Of a stretch of DNA of 64,000 nt, positions 7,672-15,246 are shown one piece after another. The translations under genes and the position numbers were made by a program. Every line of letters begins with the position of its first letter. Within the stretch, counting starts at the first letter, position 1. The stretch covers positions 372,001 through 436,000 of the forward strand of contig NZ_JACIJM010000003.1 of assembly GCF_014199395.1 (NCBI RefSeq), in the 5' to 3' direction. The DNA comes from Yoonia ponticola (GTDB lineage Bacteria > Pseudomonadota > Alphaproteobacteria > Rhodobacterales > Rhodobacteraceae). The notes under the pieces are model-generated. The model saw only the letters and a program-made list of their open reading frames with translations, made no database searches and was not told where the DNA came from.

Positions 7672-9339
7672 ATGTATAAGTATAATGATTTCGACGAAGC
7701 TTTTGTCCGTGAACGTGTGTCCCAATTCAAAGCTCAGGTTGACCGCCGGATTGACGGATCGCTGACCGAAGACGAATTCAAACCGTTCCGTTTGATGAAT
7801 GGTTTGTACCTACAATTGCACGCCTACATGCTGCGCGTGGCGATCCCCTACGGCACGTTGAACGGTGGGCAGATGCGTCAGCTGGCGTATGTCGCCGAGA
7901 CTTTTGACAAGGGTTACGGTCACTTCACCACGCGCCAGAATATCCAGTATAACTGGCCTAAACTGGCCGACGTGCCTGTGATCTTGGAAAAGCTGGCCGA
8001 CGTGGAAATGCACGCGATCCAGACCTCGGGCAACACTATTCGGAACGTGACCGCTGACCACTTTGCGGGTGCGGCTGGTGACGAAATCGCGGACCCGCGT
8101 CCGATTGCCGAACTGCTGCGCCAGTGGTCAACCGATCACCCTGAATTCCAAGCTCTACCGCGCAAATTTAAGATTGCGGTGTCTGGGGCGACGAATGACC
8201 GTGCTGTTTTGCGTGCCCACGACGTAGCTGTGCAAGTGGTGGAACAAGACGGCCAGCGCGGCTACCGCATTTTTGTTGGTGGTGGTCTGGGACGCACGCC
8301 GATGATCGGCAAAGTGCTGCGCGACTTCCTGCCCGAAGCGGATTTGCTGCCATATGTCGAAGCCGTTGTATCGGTTTGGAACCTGTTGGGTCGTCGCGAC
8401 AACAAATATAAAGCGCGGATCAAGATCACGGTGCATGAGCACGGGATTGAAGAAATCTCGCGGCTTGTCGAAGATCGCTTTGCTGAAATTCGTCCCACGT
8501 TCAGTGGCGTGGATCAGGTGATCCTGCGCGAAATCGAAGCGCATTTTGCCAACCCGACGTATAAGACGGGCAGCACTGACGGGTTTGACGCGTACAAAGC
8601 CGCGAACCCTGCGTTCCGGTCTTGGGCGGACACGAACCTTGCCGCCCACAAGAACCCTGATTACGCGATTGTGTCGATCTCGCTGAAAGCGCACGGTGCC
8701 ACGCCGGGCGATGCATCTGCGGATCAAATGCGGATGATGGCAGAGCTGGCTGAAAAATACGGCCACAATGAATTGCGGATTTCGCACGAGCAGAACGTGA
8801 TCCTGCCCTACGTGCATAAATCTGACTTGCCGGAAATCTACAACGCGCTGCGCGGTGTGGCACTGGCGACCGCCAACATTGGTCTGATCAGTGACATTAT
8901 CGCCTGCCCCGGTATGGATTATTGTGCGCTAGCCACGGCCCGTTCGATCCCGATTGCGCAAGAGATCGCGACACGGTTCGACGAGCTGAAGCTGGAGCAT
9001 GAAGTTGGTCCGCTGAAGATCAAAATCTCAGGCTGCATCAACGCCTGTGGTCACCACCATGTGGGTCATATCGGTATCCTTGGGCTTGATCGTGCTGGTG
9101 TGGAAAACTATCAAATCACGCTGGGCGGCGACCACACCGAGAATGCCGCGATTGGCGAACGGGCTGGTCCGGGCTTTAGCGCCGACGAGATCATTCCAGC
9201 GATTGAACGGTTGGTTCTAGGCTACCTCGATATTCGCCGCGACGCGGACGAGACCTTTATTCAGGCGTACCGCCGTCTTGGTGCGCAGCCGTTCAAAAAC
9301 ATCCTGTATCCAGAAAAGGCCGCTCAAAATGCCGCTTAA
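7672..9339 (+). CDS. cysI: assimilatory sulfite/nitrite reductase, siroheme subunit
   Basis: A 555-residue siroheme and [4Fe-4S] enzyme of the nitrite/sulfite reductase family. Two NIR_SIR ferredoxin-like half-domains and two haem-binding domains are expected; the cluster/siroheme cysteines appear as CPGMDYC and, about 40 residues later, SGCINACGHHH. The six-electron reduction of sulfite to sulfide is indicated by the neighbours cysG and cysH, though family members can also be nitrite reductases. There is no flavoprotein CysJ here; a ferredoxin-type donor, recycled by the reductase encoded at 10575, is more likely. The stop overlaps the cysH start by 11 bases. Confidence 0.93.
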   Translation: MYKYNDFDEAFVRERVSQFKAQVDRRIDGSLTEDEFKPFRLMNGLYLQLHAYMLRVAIPYGTLNGGQMRQLAYVAETFDKGYGHFTTRQNIQYNWPKLADVPVILEKLADVEMHAIQTSGNTIRNVTADHFAGAAGDEIADPRPIAELLRQWSTDHPEFQALPRKFKIAVSGATNDRAVLRAHDVAVQVVEQDGQRGYRIFVGGGLGRTPMIGKVLRDFLPEADLLPYVEAVVSVWNLLGRRDNKYKARIKITVHEHGIEEISRLVEDRFAEIRPTFSGVDQVILREIEAHFANPTYKTGSTDGFDAYKAANPAFRSWADTNLAAHKNPDYAIVSISLKAHGATPGDASADQMRMMAELAEKYGHNELRISHEQNVILPYVHKSDLPEIYNALRGVALATANIGLISDIIACPGMDYCALATARSIPIAQEIATRFDELKLEHEVGPLKIKISGCINACGHHHVGHIGILGLDRAGVENYQITLGGDHTENAAIGERAGPGFSADEIIPAIERLVLGYLDIRRDADETFIQAYRRLGAQPFKNILYPEKAAQNAA

Positions 9340-10018
9340 GGAAATCGCAGAACGTCAAAACCTGTTGCACGCGAAAAGCACGCCGCAGGCGATTTTGAAA
9401 CATGTGCTAGATGACGTGCGTTTGGGTGACACAGCACTTGTCAGCTCTTTTGGGGCGGAAAGCGTTGTGTTGCTGCATATGGTTGCTGAAATTGACCGCG
9501 ATACACCGGTGATTTTCATTGAGACCGAGATGCTGTTTGCCGAAACGCTGGCCTACCAAAAAGAGGTCGCTGACCTGTTGGGCCTGACAAATGTGCAGGT
9601 GATCACGCCGTCCCGCGCGGCCCTGCTAGAGCGCGATAACGACGGGTTGCTGCATCAATCGAATGTTGATGCCTGCTGCACCCTGCGCAAAAAGGAACCG
9701 CTGGAACGCGCGTTGAAACCGTATGGGTCGTGGATCACCGGTCGCAAACGCTATCAAAGCGGGACACGCGCCGCGTTGCCATTGTTTGAAAAAGAGCAAG
9801 ACACCATGCGTATCAAGGTGAACCCGCTTGCAAGCTGGGGTCGCGCCGAGATTGCCGACTATTTGGACGAACATGATCTGCCGCGTCATCCGCTGGTGGC
9901 AAAAGGGTTTCCGTCAATTGGTTGTAAACCCTGTACCCATGCGGTGGGTGTCGAGGACGATCCGCGTGCGGGTCGTTGGATGAATACTGAAAAAACAGAA
10001 TGCGGCATTCATTTTTAA
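9329..10018 (+). CDS. cysH: adenylylsulfate (APS) reductase, [4Fe-4S] type
   Basis: Reduces adenylylsulfate to sulfite with thioredoxin electrons. In the 229-residue protein the PP-loop region is SSFGAESVVLLH (39-50) and the catalytic cysteine is in the C-terminal ECGIHF (Cys225). Two extra pairs, Cys116-Cys117 and Cys199-x2-Cys202, are the [4Fe-4S] ligands that distinguish the bacterial APS-reducing enzymes from the cluster-free PAPS reductases of enterobacteria, so APS is the likely substrate. The start at 9329 lies inside the end of the sulfite reductase gene. Fe-S and siroheme dependence link it to the operon; no cysDN sulfate adenylyltransferase is in view. Confidence 0.93.
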   Translation: MPLKEIAERQNLLHAKSTPQAILKHVLDDVRLGDTALVSSFGAESVVLLHMVAEIDRDTPVIFIETEMLFAETLAYQKEVADLLGLTNVQVITPSRAALLERDNDGLLHQSNVDACCTLRKKEPLERALKPYGSWITGRKRYQSGTRAALPLFEKEQDTMRIKVNPLASWGRAEIADYLDEHDLPRHPLVAKGFPSIGCKPCTHAVGVEDDPRAGRWMNTEKTECGIHF

Positions 10019-10082
10019 GGTTCGCGCCAGAAGATGAGTTGTTATGGCGAAATGAATGAAGGCGTGACGCCTAGAGGAAAAT

Positions 10083-10505
10083 ATGATGTCGGATGAAACT
10101 GTGATTGTGACGGACAACGGCTTTGTGGCCGATGATTGGGACTGCGGGTTCCGCGAGTTGGACAGCACGCCCGCCAATGATTGCCCGCAAGGGATTGATT
10201 TGCCGTCGAACACGCCACCAGAAACATTGGCTGGATTGGCGAATGTTGCGATGATCCGTGTGGATTTTCCGGGTCCGGGTGATGGACGCGGGTTTACGTT
10301 GGCGGCATCGCTGCGCCGTTTGGGCTTTAAGGGTCGGTTGCGCGCGAAAGGTCATGTTTTGGCGGATCAATACGCAATGGCGCGGCGGTCCGGTTTTGAC
10401 GAGGTCGAGATTCCGGCTGATCTGGCCCAACGGCAGCCAGAGGACCAGTGGTTGGCGCGTGCCGACTGGCGTGCCCATGATTATCAGGCGCGGATGCGCG
10501 GATAA
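10083..10505 (+). CDS. DUF934 protein of the sulfite-reduction operon
   Basis: A 140-residue protein of the DUF934 family, which in proteobacteria nearly always accompanies sulfite reductase and cysH. The conserved C-terminal half is recognisable (FTLAASLRRLGFKGRLRAKG, then DQYAMARRSGFDEVE). No cofactor-binding motif is evident. AGAGGA stands before the two adjacent ATG codons at 10083 and 10086. The 64-bp gap after cysH holds no gene. A role as a sulfite reductase partner or assembly factor is inferred from context. Confidence 0.9.
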   Translation: MMSDETVIVTDNGFVADDWDCGFRELDSTPANDCPQGIDLPSNTPPETLAGLANVAMIRVDFPGPGDGRGFTLAASLRRLGFKGRLRAKGHVLADQYAMARRSGFDEVEIPADLAQRQPEDQWLARADWRAHDYQARMRG

Positions 10506-10574
10506 GCCCCCCTTTACTGATAGCGATCAATGATGAATACGGAGGGCGGTCTGAAAAGGGCCGCTAAATGAGTT

Positions 10575-11423
10575 ATGACAGAGCAAACACCTGTGACCGA
10601 AACAACTGCTAAAGCCGTTCCTGTTCTGCCTGATGCGCAGACAGTGACCTCTGTGAAACATTATACTGACCGTCTTTTTGCGTTCCGTGTTAGCCGTCCT
10701 GCGTCGCTGCGGTTCCGGTCGGGTGAATTTGTGATGATTGGTTTGATGGGTGATCCGCATCCTGAAACCGGCAAGCAGCGTCCGTTGTTGCGGGCCTATT
10801 CGATTGCGTCGCCGTCATGGGATGACGAGTTGGAGTTCTATTCGATCAAGGTGCCTGACGGGCCGCTGACGTCGAAGTTGCAGCACATCAAGGTTGGCGA
10901 TCAGATTATTCTGAAGCCGAAACCTGTGGGCACATTGGTCCATGATGCGTTACTGCCCGGTACGCGGTTGTATCTGTTTTCGACTGGCACGGGTTTTGCC
11001 CCGTTTGCGTCATTGCTGCGCGAACCTGAGACCTATGAAAACTTTGACGAAATCGTCATGACCCATACGTGCCGCGATGTGGACGAGCTGACATATGGTC
11101 GTGAGTTGATTGAGAACCTGAAGTCAGACGAGATGATGATCGAATTGCTGGGCGAAGAGAACCTTGCGAAAATTCGGTATTACCCGACGACGACACGCGA
11201 GCAGAGCCCGAAGATGGGTCGCATCACCACGCTGATCGAGAATGGCGAGCTGTTTGCTGATCTTGGCGTCCCTGCCCTAGATCCTGCAGTGGACCGCGCA
11301 ATGGTGTGCGGGTCGTTGGCGTTCAACCTTGATATCAAGGCGTTGATGGAAAAAGCGGGCCTGAATGAAGGTGCCAATTCCGAGCCGGGTGAGTTTGTGA
11401 TCGAGAAAGCGTTTGTTGGTTAG
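10575..11423 (+). CDS. fpr: ferredoxin-NADP reductase
   Basis: A 282-residue FAD enzyme of the bacterial subclass-I FNR type. The FAD-binding motif is RAYSIASP (near residue 75), the NADP-binding loop is STGTGFAPFASLLR (about 136-149), and the protein ends with the characteristic EKAFVG tail. It exchanges electrons between NADPH and ferredoxin or flavodoxin. As the last gene of the sulfur operon, directly before a strong terminator, it probably supplies reduced ferredoxin for sulfite reductase. It may also serve the P450 at 4202 or act in oxidative stress. The first 25 residues are a non-conserved extension; the ribosome binding site is weak. Confidence 0.93.
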   Translation: MTEQTPVTETTAKAVPVLPDAQTVTSVKHYTDRLFAFRVSRPASLRFRSGEFVMIGLMGDPHPETGKQRPLLRAYSIASPSWDDELEFYSIKVPDGPLTSKLQHIKVGDQIILKPKPVGTLVHDALLPGTRLYLFSTGTGFAPFASLLREPETYENFDEIVMTHTCRDVDELTYGRELIENLKSDEMMIELLGEENLAKIRYYPTTTREQSPKMGRITTLIENGELFADLGVPALDPAVDRAMVCGSLAFNLDIKALMEKAGLNEGANSEPGEFVIEKAFVG

Positions 11424-11444
11424 GTCCACCGCTTAACGATAAAA

Positions 11445-11476
11445 AAAGGGCCGCGTCATTGCTGACGCGGCCCTTT
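11445..11476. terminator. bidirectional intrinsic terminator
   Basis: A perfect 14-bp stem, AAAGGGCCGCGTCA against TGACGCGGCCCTTT, with a four-base loop and A/T runs on both sides. It sits 20 bp after the fpr stop and 20 bp after the stop of the convergent alanine-rich gene, so it can terminate both transcripts. Confidence 0.92.
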
Positions 11477-11496
11477 CTATTTGGTGCGAGGCGGGC

Positions 11497-12231
11497 TTAC
11501 ATGCCGAGTGCTTCGCGGATTTTTTCCAGTGTGTTGCCCAGCAATTCCGGGTTATTTTGCACAGCTGTCAGGCCTGTTGACAGGGTCGTTTTCTGAACCG
11601 CGCCCAGATCGGAGTTGTCGAGCAATTCCTGAACTTTTGCGAGGTTGAAACCTTCTACTGTCAGAAGCTCTGCAATGGATGCGTCGGATTCTACAGTCAC
11701 GTCAGCAGCTGGCGCTTCGTCAGCAGTTGTAATTTCTGCGTCTGCGGCTGCTGGTGCTTCTTCTGGTGCAGCGTCTGCGTCGCCAGTGAGGGCGTCTTGG
11801 ATCGCGTCAACAGCGGCGGCTGCGTCGTCGGTGGCTGCATCAACGGCTTCTTCAGCGGCATCAACTGCGTCGTCTACAGCGTTTTCAGCGGCGGCGGCAG
11901 CTTCTACGGCTGCGGCTTCTGCTTCTGCCGCGGCTTGTGCAACTGCGGCTTCGGCGGCAACTGCAGCTTCGGCAGCAGCGGCTTCGGCTTCTTCAGCAAG
12001 ACGCGCGGCTTCTGCTTCGGCAGCGGCAGCTTCTTCTGCAGCAGCTTCTGCGGCTGCATTTGCTTCGGCTTCGGCCGCAGCGGCGGCTGCGTCGATTTCT
12101 GCTTGCGCCGAGATTTCAGCCGCTGACGGGCTCATGCCCAATGCTTGAGACGGTGTGTTTCCGTTCACGCCATATTGATATCCAAAAAAGCCAAGTACGG
12201 CCGCCACAATGACAATGATTGTCGCTCTCAT
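11497..12231 (-). CDS. alanine/glutamate-rich membrane-anchored helical protein
   Basis: A 244-residue protein. An N-terminal hydrophobic segment (residues 3-20, IIVIVAAVLGFFGYQYG) is a signal anchor or signal peptide. Residues 35-150 are almost entirely Ala, Glu and Asp with heptad-like spacing, predicting a long rigid helix or coiled coil. After an acidic, Pro/Ala-rich linker, residues 185-244 form a non-repetitive C-terminal domain with a conserved look (VEGFNLAKVQELLDNSDLG). The start at 12231 has GGAAGGAA upstream. It is probably a periplasmic or envelope spacer protein; I do not recognise a functional family. It is divergent from infC and shares the bidirectional terminator with fpr. 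Confidence 0.8.
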   Translation of the reverse strand: MRATIIVIVAAVLGFFGYQYGVNGNTPSQALGMSPSAAEISAQAEIDAAAAAAEAEANAAAEAAAEEAAAAEAEAARLAEEAEAAAAEAAVAAEAAVAQAAAEAEAAAVEAAAAAENAVDDAVDAAEEAVDAATDDAAAAVDAIQDALTGDADAAPEEAPAAADAEITTADEAPAADVTVESDASIAELLTVEGFNLAKVQELLDNSDLGAVQKTTLSTGLTAVQNNPELLGNTLEKIREALGM

Positions 12232-12427
12232 TTGGTATTCCTTCCACAACAAATAACTTGTCTCACAATTGAGACCCATGGCTCATATGTCACGAAGCAC
12301 GAATAAGTAAAAGTCCACGATAGCGGGGAATTTCATCGCAGCAGGTCAGTTTTTGCGGGTTGAAGCTGCACCTCAGGCACACTAAGTTGTGCTACGTAAC
12401 AGTTTTAACGACCAAAGGATAAAGACC

Positions 12428-12973
12428 ATAGGACGCAGACCCCATAACGCGCCACCACAGCGCGACACAGGCCCCCGGATCAATGATCGGATTAGGGCCA
12501 ACGAGATCCGCCTGATTGGGGCGGACGGCGAGAATGTTGGCGTTGTCACGCCAGAACGCGCAATGAGCATGGCAAATGAAGCCGGCCTTGATTTGGTAGA
12601 AATTTCTCCAAACGCGAACCCGCCAGTCTGCAAGATCATGGATTTTGGTAAATTCAAATACGAGACTCAGAAGAAAGAAGCTGAGGCCCGTAAAAAGCAA
12701 AAAATCATCGAGATCAAAGAAGTTAAGTTCCGTCCGAATACGGACAGCAACGACTACGATGTGAAGATGCGGAACGTGTTTAAGTTCTTGGAAAACGGCG
12801 ATAAAGTGAAGATCACTTTGCGGTATCGTGGTCGGGAAATGGCGCACCAAGATTTGGGTCGTCAACTGCTTGAGCGTGTTGCCGAAGACACCAAAGACGC
12901 TGGCCGCGTGGAGAACTTTCCGAAGATGGAAGGCCGCCAGATGGTCATGCTGATCGGACCTTTGCCGAAGTAA
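12428..12973 (+). CDS. infC: translation initiation factor IF-3, probable AUA start
   Basis: IF-3 monitors initiator tRNA and start-codon choice on the 30S subunit. The 181-residue product has the IF3 N-domain ([15 protein letters not shown] to about residue 80) and the C-domain with [14 protein letters not shown] and [17 protein letters not shown] segments. No ATG, GTG or TTG lies at the expected N-terminus. An ATA at 12428 is preceded by AAAGGA with an eight-base gap and gives the usual [11 protein letters not shown]-terminus. This parallels the AUU start of E. coli infC, which makes IF-3 autoregulate its own translation. An in-frame ATG 13 codons upstream is the alternative, without a good ribosome binding site. 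The last 15 codons recur twice downstream (see the repeat at 12930). Confidence 0.93.
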   Translation: MGRRPHNAPPQRDTGPRINDRIRANEIRLIGADGENVGVVTPERAMSMANEAGLDLVEISPNANPPVCKIMDFGKFKYETQKKEAEARKKQKIIEIKEVKFRPNTDSNDYDVKMRNVFKFLENGDKVKITLRYRGREMAHQDLGRQLLERVAEDTKDAGRVENFPKMEGRQMVMLIGPLPK

Positions 12974-13221
12974 GCACTGCTTGGCACGGACGCTCTCGGT
13001 GTTTGTGCCAAACACCTGCCGCTTGGGACAGCGTTTTCGAGGAAACGCTGGGGAAGGCCGCCAAATGGTTATGCTGATCGGGCCTCTACCGAAGTAAGCA
13101 CTGCTTGGCACGGACGCTCTCGGTGTTTGTGCCAAACACCTGCCGCTTGGGACAGCGTTTTCAAGGAAACGCTGGGGAAGGCCGCCAAATGGTAATGCTG
13201 ATTGGTCCTTTGCCGAAGTAA
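12930..13221 (+). repeat. tandem triplication of the infC 3' end, 124-bp period
   Basis: The last codons of infC ([13 protein letters not shown] and TAA) occur three times, with stops at 12971, 13095 and 13219. The period is exactly 124 bp, not a multiple of three. Between the coding pieces lies a spacer of about 79 bp present twice with one difference. Each spacer holds two perfect hairpins: GGTGTTT-5-AAACACC and CAGCGTTT-6-AAACGCTG. Base differences among the three coding pieces are all synonymous: Gln, Val, Ile, Gly and Leu codons change while the peptide stays identical. Copies 2 and 3 have no start codon and are not obviously expressed. Confidence 0.95.
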
Positions 13222-13222
13222 T

Positions 13223-13263
13223 CGAATTTTCACGAAAATTCGTACGATTTTTCTAGAAAAATC
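13223..13263. repeat. double-hairpin repeat, copy A
   Basis: Two adjacent near-perfect palindromes: CGAATTTTC-AC-GAAAATTCG minus one shared loop base count (13223-13242), then TAC, then GATTTTTC-TA-GAAAAATC (13246-13263). The element begins two bases after the third infC stop. The same two modules occur at 32223 (reverse order) and, with one arm degenerate, at 42958; the second module alone occurs at 22433. Confidence 0.85.
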
Positions 13264-13267
13264 TAGT

Positions 13268-13301
13268 AGCCCTGCGTGTCAAAGCGCGGGGCTATTCTTT
13301 T
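13268..13301 (+). terminator. intrinsic terminator after the infC repeat array
   Basis: Stem AGCCCTGCG against CGCGGGGCT (one G-T pair), an eight-base loop, then ATTCTTTT. It follows repeat copy A and extends a few bases into the end of the convergent molybdopterin-binding gene. Confidence 0.7.
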
Positions 13302-14284
13302 GGGTGGCGCCTTGGGCGATGCCTTGCAGGGCTTTCTTTGAGTAGTCCACCGACCCCCATGCCGGCGATATCTGTGTCGCTGACGTTCAGCCCGCAGAGC
13401 GTCCGTTCGACAACCCAGTCAGCCCCGTTTAGTGCCAGCGACCGTGCGCAACCCGGTAATCCGATGACGGGTTTGTCGCCAATCGCCCCCACAAACAGCA
13501 GATTTCCCGGATCAACAGGCATGCCGAACCGCGTGATTTTTCCGCCTGCGGCCCGTACCGCTTGGGGCGCTACGTCGTAGGCGTCCGAGGTCGCAGAGCC
13601 GGTGAGGATGAGCACCATTGATCCGGATGCCGCGCTGATTGCTTGCGCGAGCGCACCTTCATCGTGGTTAACGACGACCCGCCTTGTGAGTTGACAGCCC
13701 AAGCGGTCGAGCCGCGTTGCCATCGCAGCGCGGCCTTTCGGGCTCGGCGTATCGGGGCCGATTTTCGTCTCGATCAGCGTGACCTCTGTGTGCTGTGCGG
13801 TCAAAAGTGCGAGCGGTTTTGCGATCTGTACTGCGCGTGTGATGTCTGATGCAGCGACGCCGTAGCTGATGATTTTGACCGTTGCGACCATGTCGCCTGT
13901 CACCACGCGCTGATATTGCGGCTGAGTAGCGATGGTAATCATCGGGTTGATTGCATTGACTTTTTCGACTGATGACACGTCACATTTGAAAATGCCCGGT
14001 GCGGTCGCAATGATATTCACGCGGCCTGTCGCGGCCTTTGTGACGCGCAAACCAGAGCCGTGCGGCATGAAGGCATCGGCCAGTTTTTGCGCTGCTGCGT
14101 CTTCGTGCATATCGTCAGGATCAAGCTGCGCGACGGTGACGGTTTGCACGCCTTGGGCGGTGAGGTTTGTGATGTCGTCTGCAGTTAACACTTTGCCTTT
14201 GCGCAAGCGTCCGCTGGCCAGATCGGCGGAGTGCGCCAGAATTGCGCCGAGCGCGTCGCGGGTTGGAATGGGGCCAAATTTCAT
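13292..14284 (-). CDS. molybdopterin-binding (MoCF/MoeA-like) protein
   Basis: A 330-residue protein of the MoaB/Mog/MoeA superfamily as found beside XdhC genes in Rhodobacteraceae. The MoCF-biosynthesis fold spans roughly residues 160-310, with the nucleotide/pterin-binding segments VLILTGSATSD and GLPGCARSLALNGADWV. The N-terminal part resembles an AIR-synthase-like or SAF-type module and is less clear. It is likely to bind molybdopterin or molybdenum cofactor during maturation of a molybdenum hydroxylase. It is the last of a four-gene minus-strand set coxD-coxE-xdhC-this gene, overlapping xdhC by 4 bases. The precise reaction is not known. Confidence 0.8.
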   Translation of the reverse strand: MKFGPIPTRDALGAILAHSADLASGRLRKGKVLTADDITNLTAQGVQTVTVAQLDPDDMHEDAAAQKLADAFMPHGSGLRVTKAATGRVNIIATAPGIFKCDVSSVEKVNAINPMITIATQPQYQRVVTGDMVATVKIISYGVAASDITRAVQIAKPLALLTAQHTEVTLIETKIGPDTPSPKGRAAMATRLDRLGCQLTRRVVVNHDEGALAQAISAASGSMVLILTGSATSDAYDVAPQAVRAAGGKITRFGMPVDPGNLLFVGAIGDKPVIGLPGCARSLALNGADWVVERTLCGLNVSDTDIAGMGVGGLLKESPARHRPRRHPKE

Positions 14285-15246
14285 TTGCGGCGCAAGACGT
14301 CAGTAATTTGCGCCATGATACTGACGGCGATTTCGGCGGGAGATTTGCCGCCGATATTCAGGCCGACGGGCGCGTGAATGCGGGCTATTTCGGCGTCGGA
14401 AAAGCCCGCGTCTTGCAACCGCAACACCCGTTTGGCGTGCGTGCGGGTCGAGCCGAGGCAGCCGAGGTAGAATGCGTCAGAGCCGAATGTCGCGATGATC
14501 GCGGGGTCGTCCAATTTCGGGTCGTGCGTCAGGGTCACGACAGCGGTGCGGGCGTCGGGTTTGAGTGCTGCGAGTGCGTCGTCGGGCCAATCGTCGAGAA
14601 TTAGCTCATTTGGAAAGCGGGCTTCGGACCCAAATGCCCCACGCGGATCGAGGATGTAGGGCGTGTATCCGCAGGCGTGCGCCATCGGGACGAGGTGTTG
14701 CGCGATGTGGACAGCACCGACGATGATCATGCGCAGGGGGGGATTGTGGATGCCGACGAAGGTGCGGCCATCGTCTTCGATCCCTGATTTATCGGAACGG
14801 AAACGGGTGGTGAATTCATCTGTGTCTGCGGTGCGCCGCGCGGTGCTTTCGAGGTCGATGATATAGGCGATAGGGGCTTTTGCGTCGGTTGCCGCGACGA
14901 GTTGTTCAAGCATTTCCAAAGGCATAGCGCTACCGACGGGTTCGATCAGAACGCGGATGCGGCCACCGCAGGCAAGGCCCACCGCGAAAGCTTCGTCGTC
15001 GCTGACGCCGTAGTCGAGCAGGCGTGGTTTGCCGTCTGCGAGGGCCTCTAGCGCTTCGACGATCACCGCACCTTCGACGCAGCCGCCTGAGACTGACCCT
15101 TCCATCGCGCCGTCCCCGTCGATCACCAGCAGGCTGCCCGTCGGGCGCGGCGCTGATCCCCATGTTTCGACCACAGTGGCGAGCGCGGTTTTGCGGCCTG
15201 CACGGTGCCAATCGAGGGCCAATTTCAGGGAGTTCGTTTCGGTCAT
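14281..15246 (-). CDS. XdhC/CoxI family molybdenum-hydroxylase maturation protein
   Basis: A 321-residue protein with the XdhC/CoxI N-terminal domain (ETWGSAPRPTGSLLVIDGDG, then SVSGGCVEGAV near residues 27-61) and a C-terminal Rossmann domain (MIIVGAVHIAQHLVPMA near 165, ending with the GLNIGGKSPAEIAVSI motif). XdhC binds sulfurated molybdenum cofactor and inserts it into xanthine dehydrogenase or related hydroxylases. It overlaps coxE and the molybdopterin-binding gene by 4 bases each, so one transcript is expected. With CoxD and CoxE beside it, the CO-dehydrogenase-like branch of the family is the more likely client, but the client genes are not in this window. Confidence 0.9.
   Translation of the reverse strand: MTETNSLKLALDWHRAGRKTALATVVETWGSAPRPTGSLLVIDGDGAMEGSVSGGCVEGAVIVEALEALADGKPRLLDYGVSDDEAFAVGLACGGRIRVLIEPVGSAMPLEMLEQLVAATDAKAPIAYIIDLESTARRTADTDEFTTRFRSDKSGIEDDGRTFVGIHNPPLRMIIVGAVHIAQHLVPMAHACGYTPYILDPRGAFGSEARFPNELILDDWPDDALAALKPDARTAVVTLTHDPKLDDPAIIATFGSDAFYLGCLGSTRTHAKRVLRLQDAGFSDAEIARIHAPVGLNIGGKSPAEIAVSIMAQITDVLRRK

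Noticed and set aside
11645..12148. Plus-strand Ala/Ser-rich open frame opposite the alanine-rich protein
   Set aside because: It is the mirror image of the low-complexity GC-rich repeat codons of the minus-strand gene.
12392..13135. Minus-strand 247-codon frame through infC and its repeats
   Set aside because: Antisense to a conserved gene; its internal repetition only reflects the 124-bp tandem repeat.
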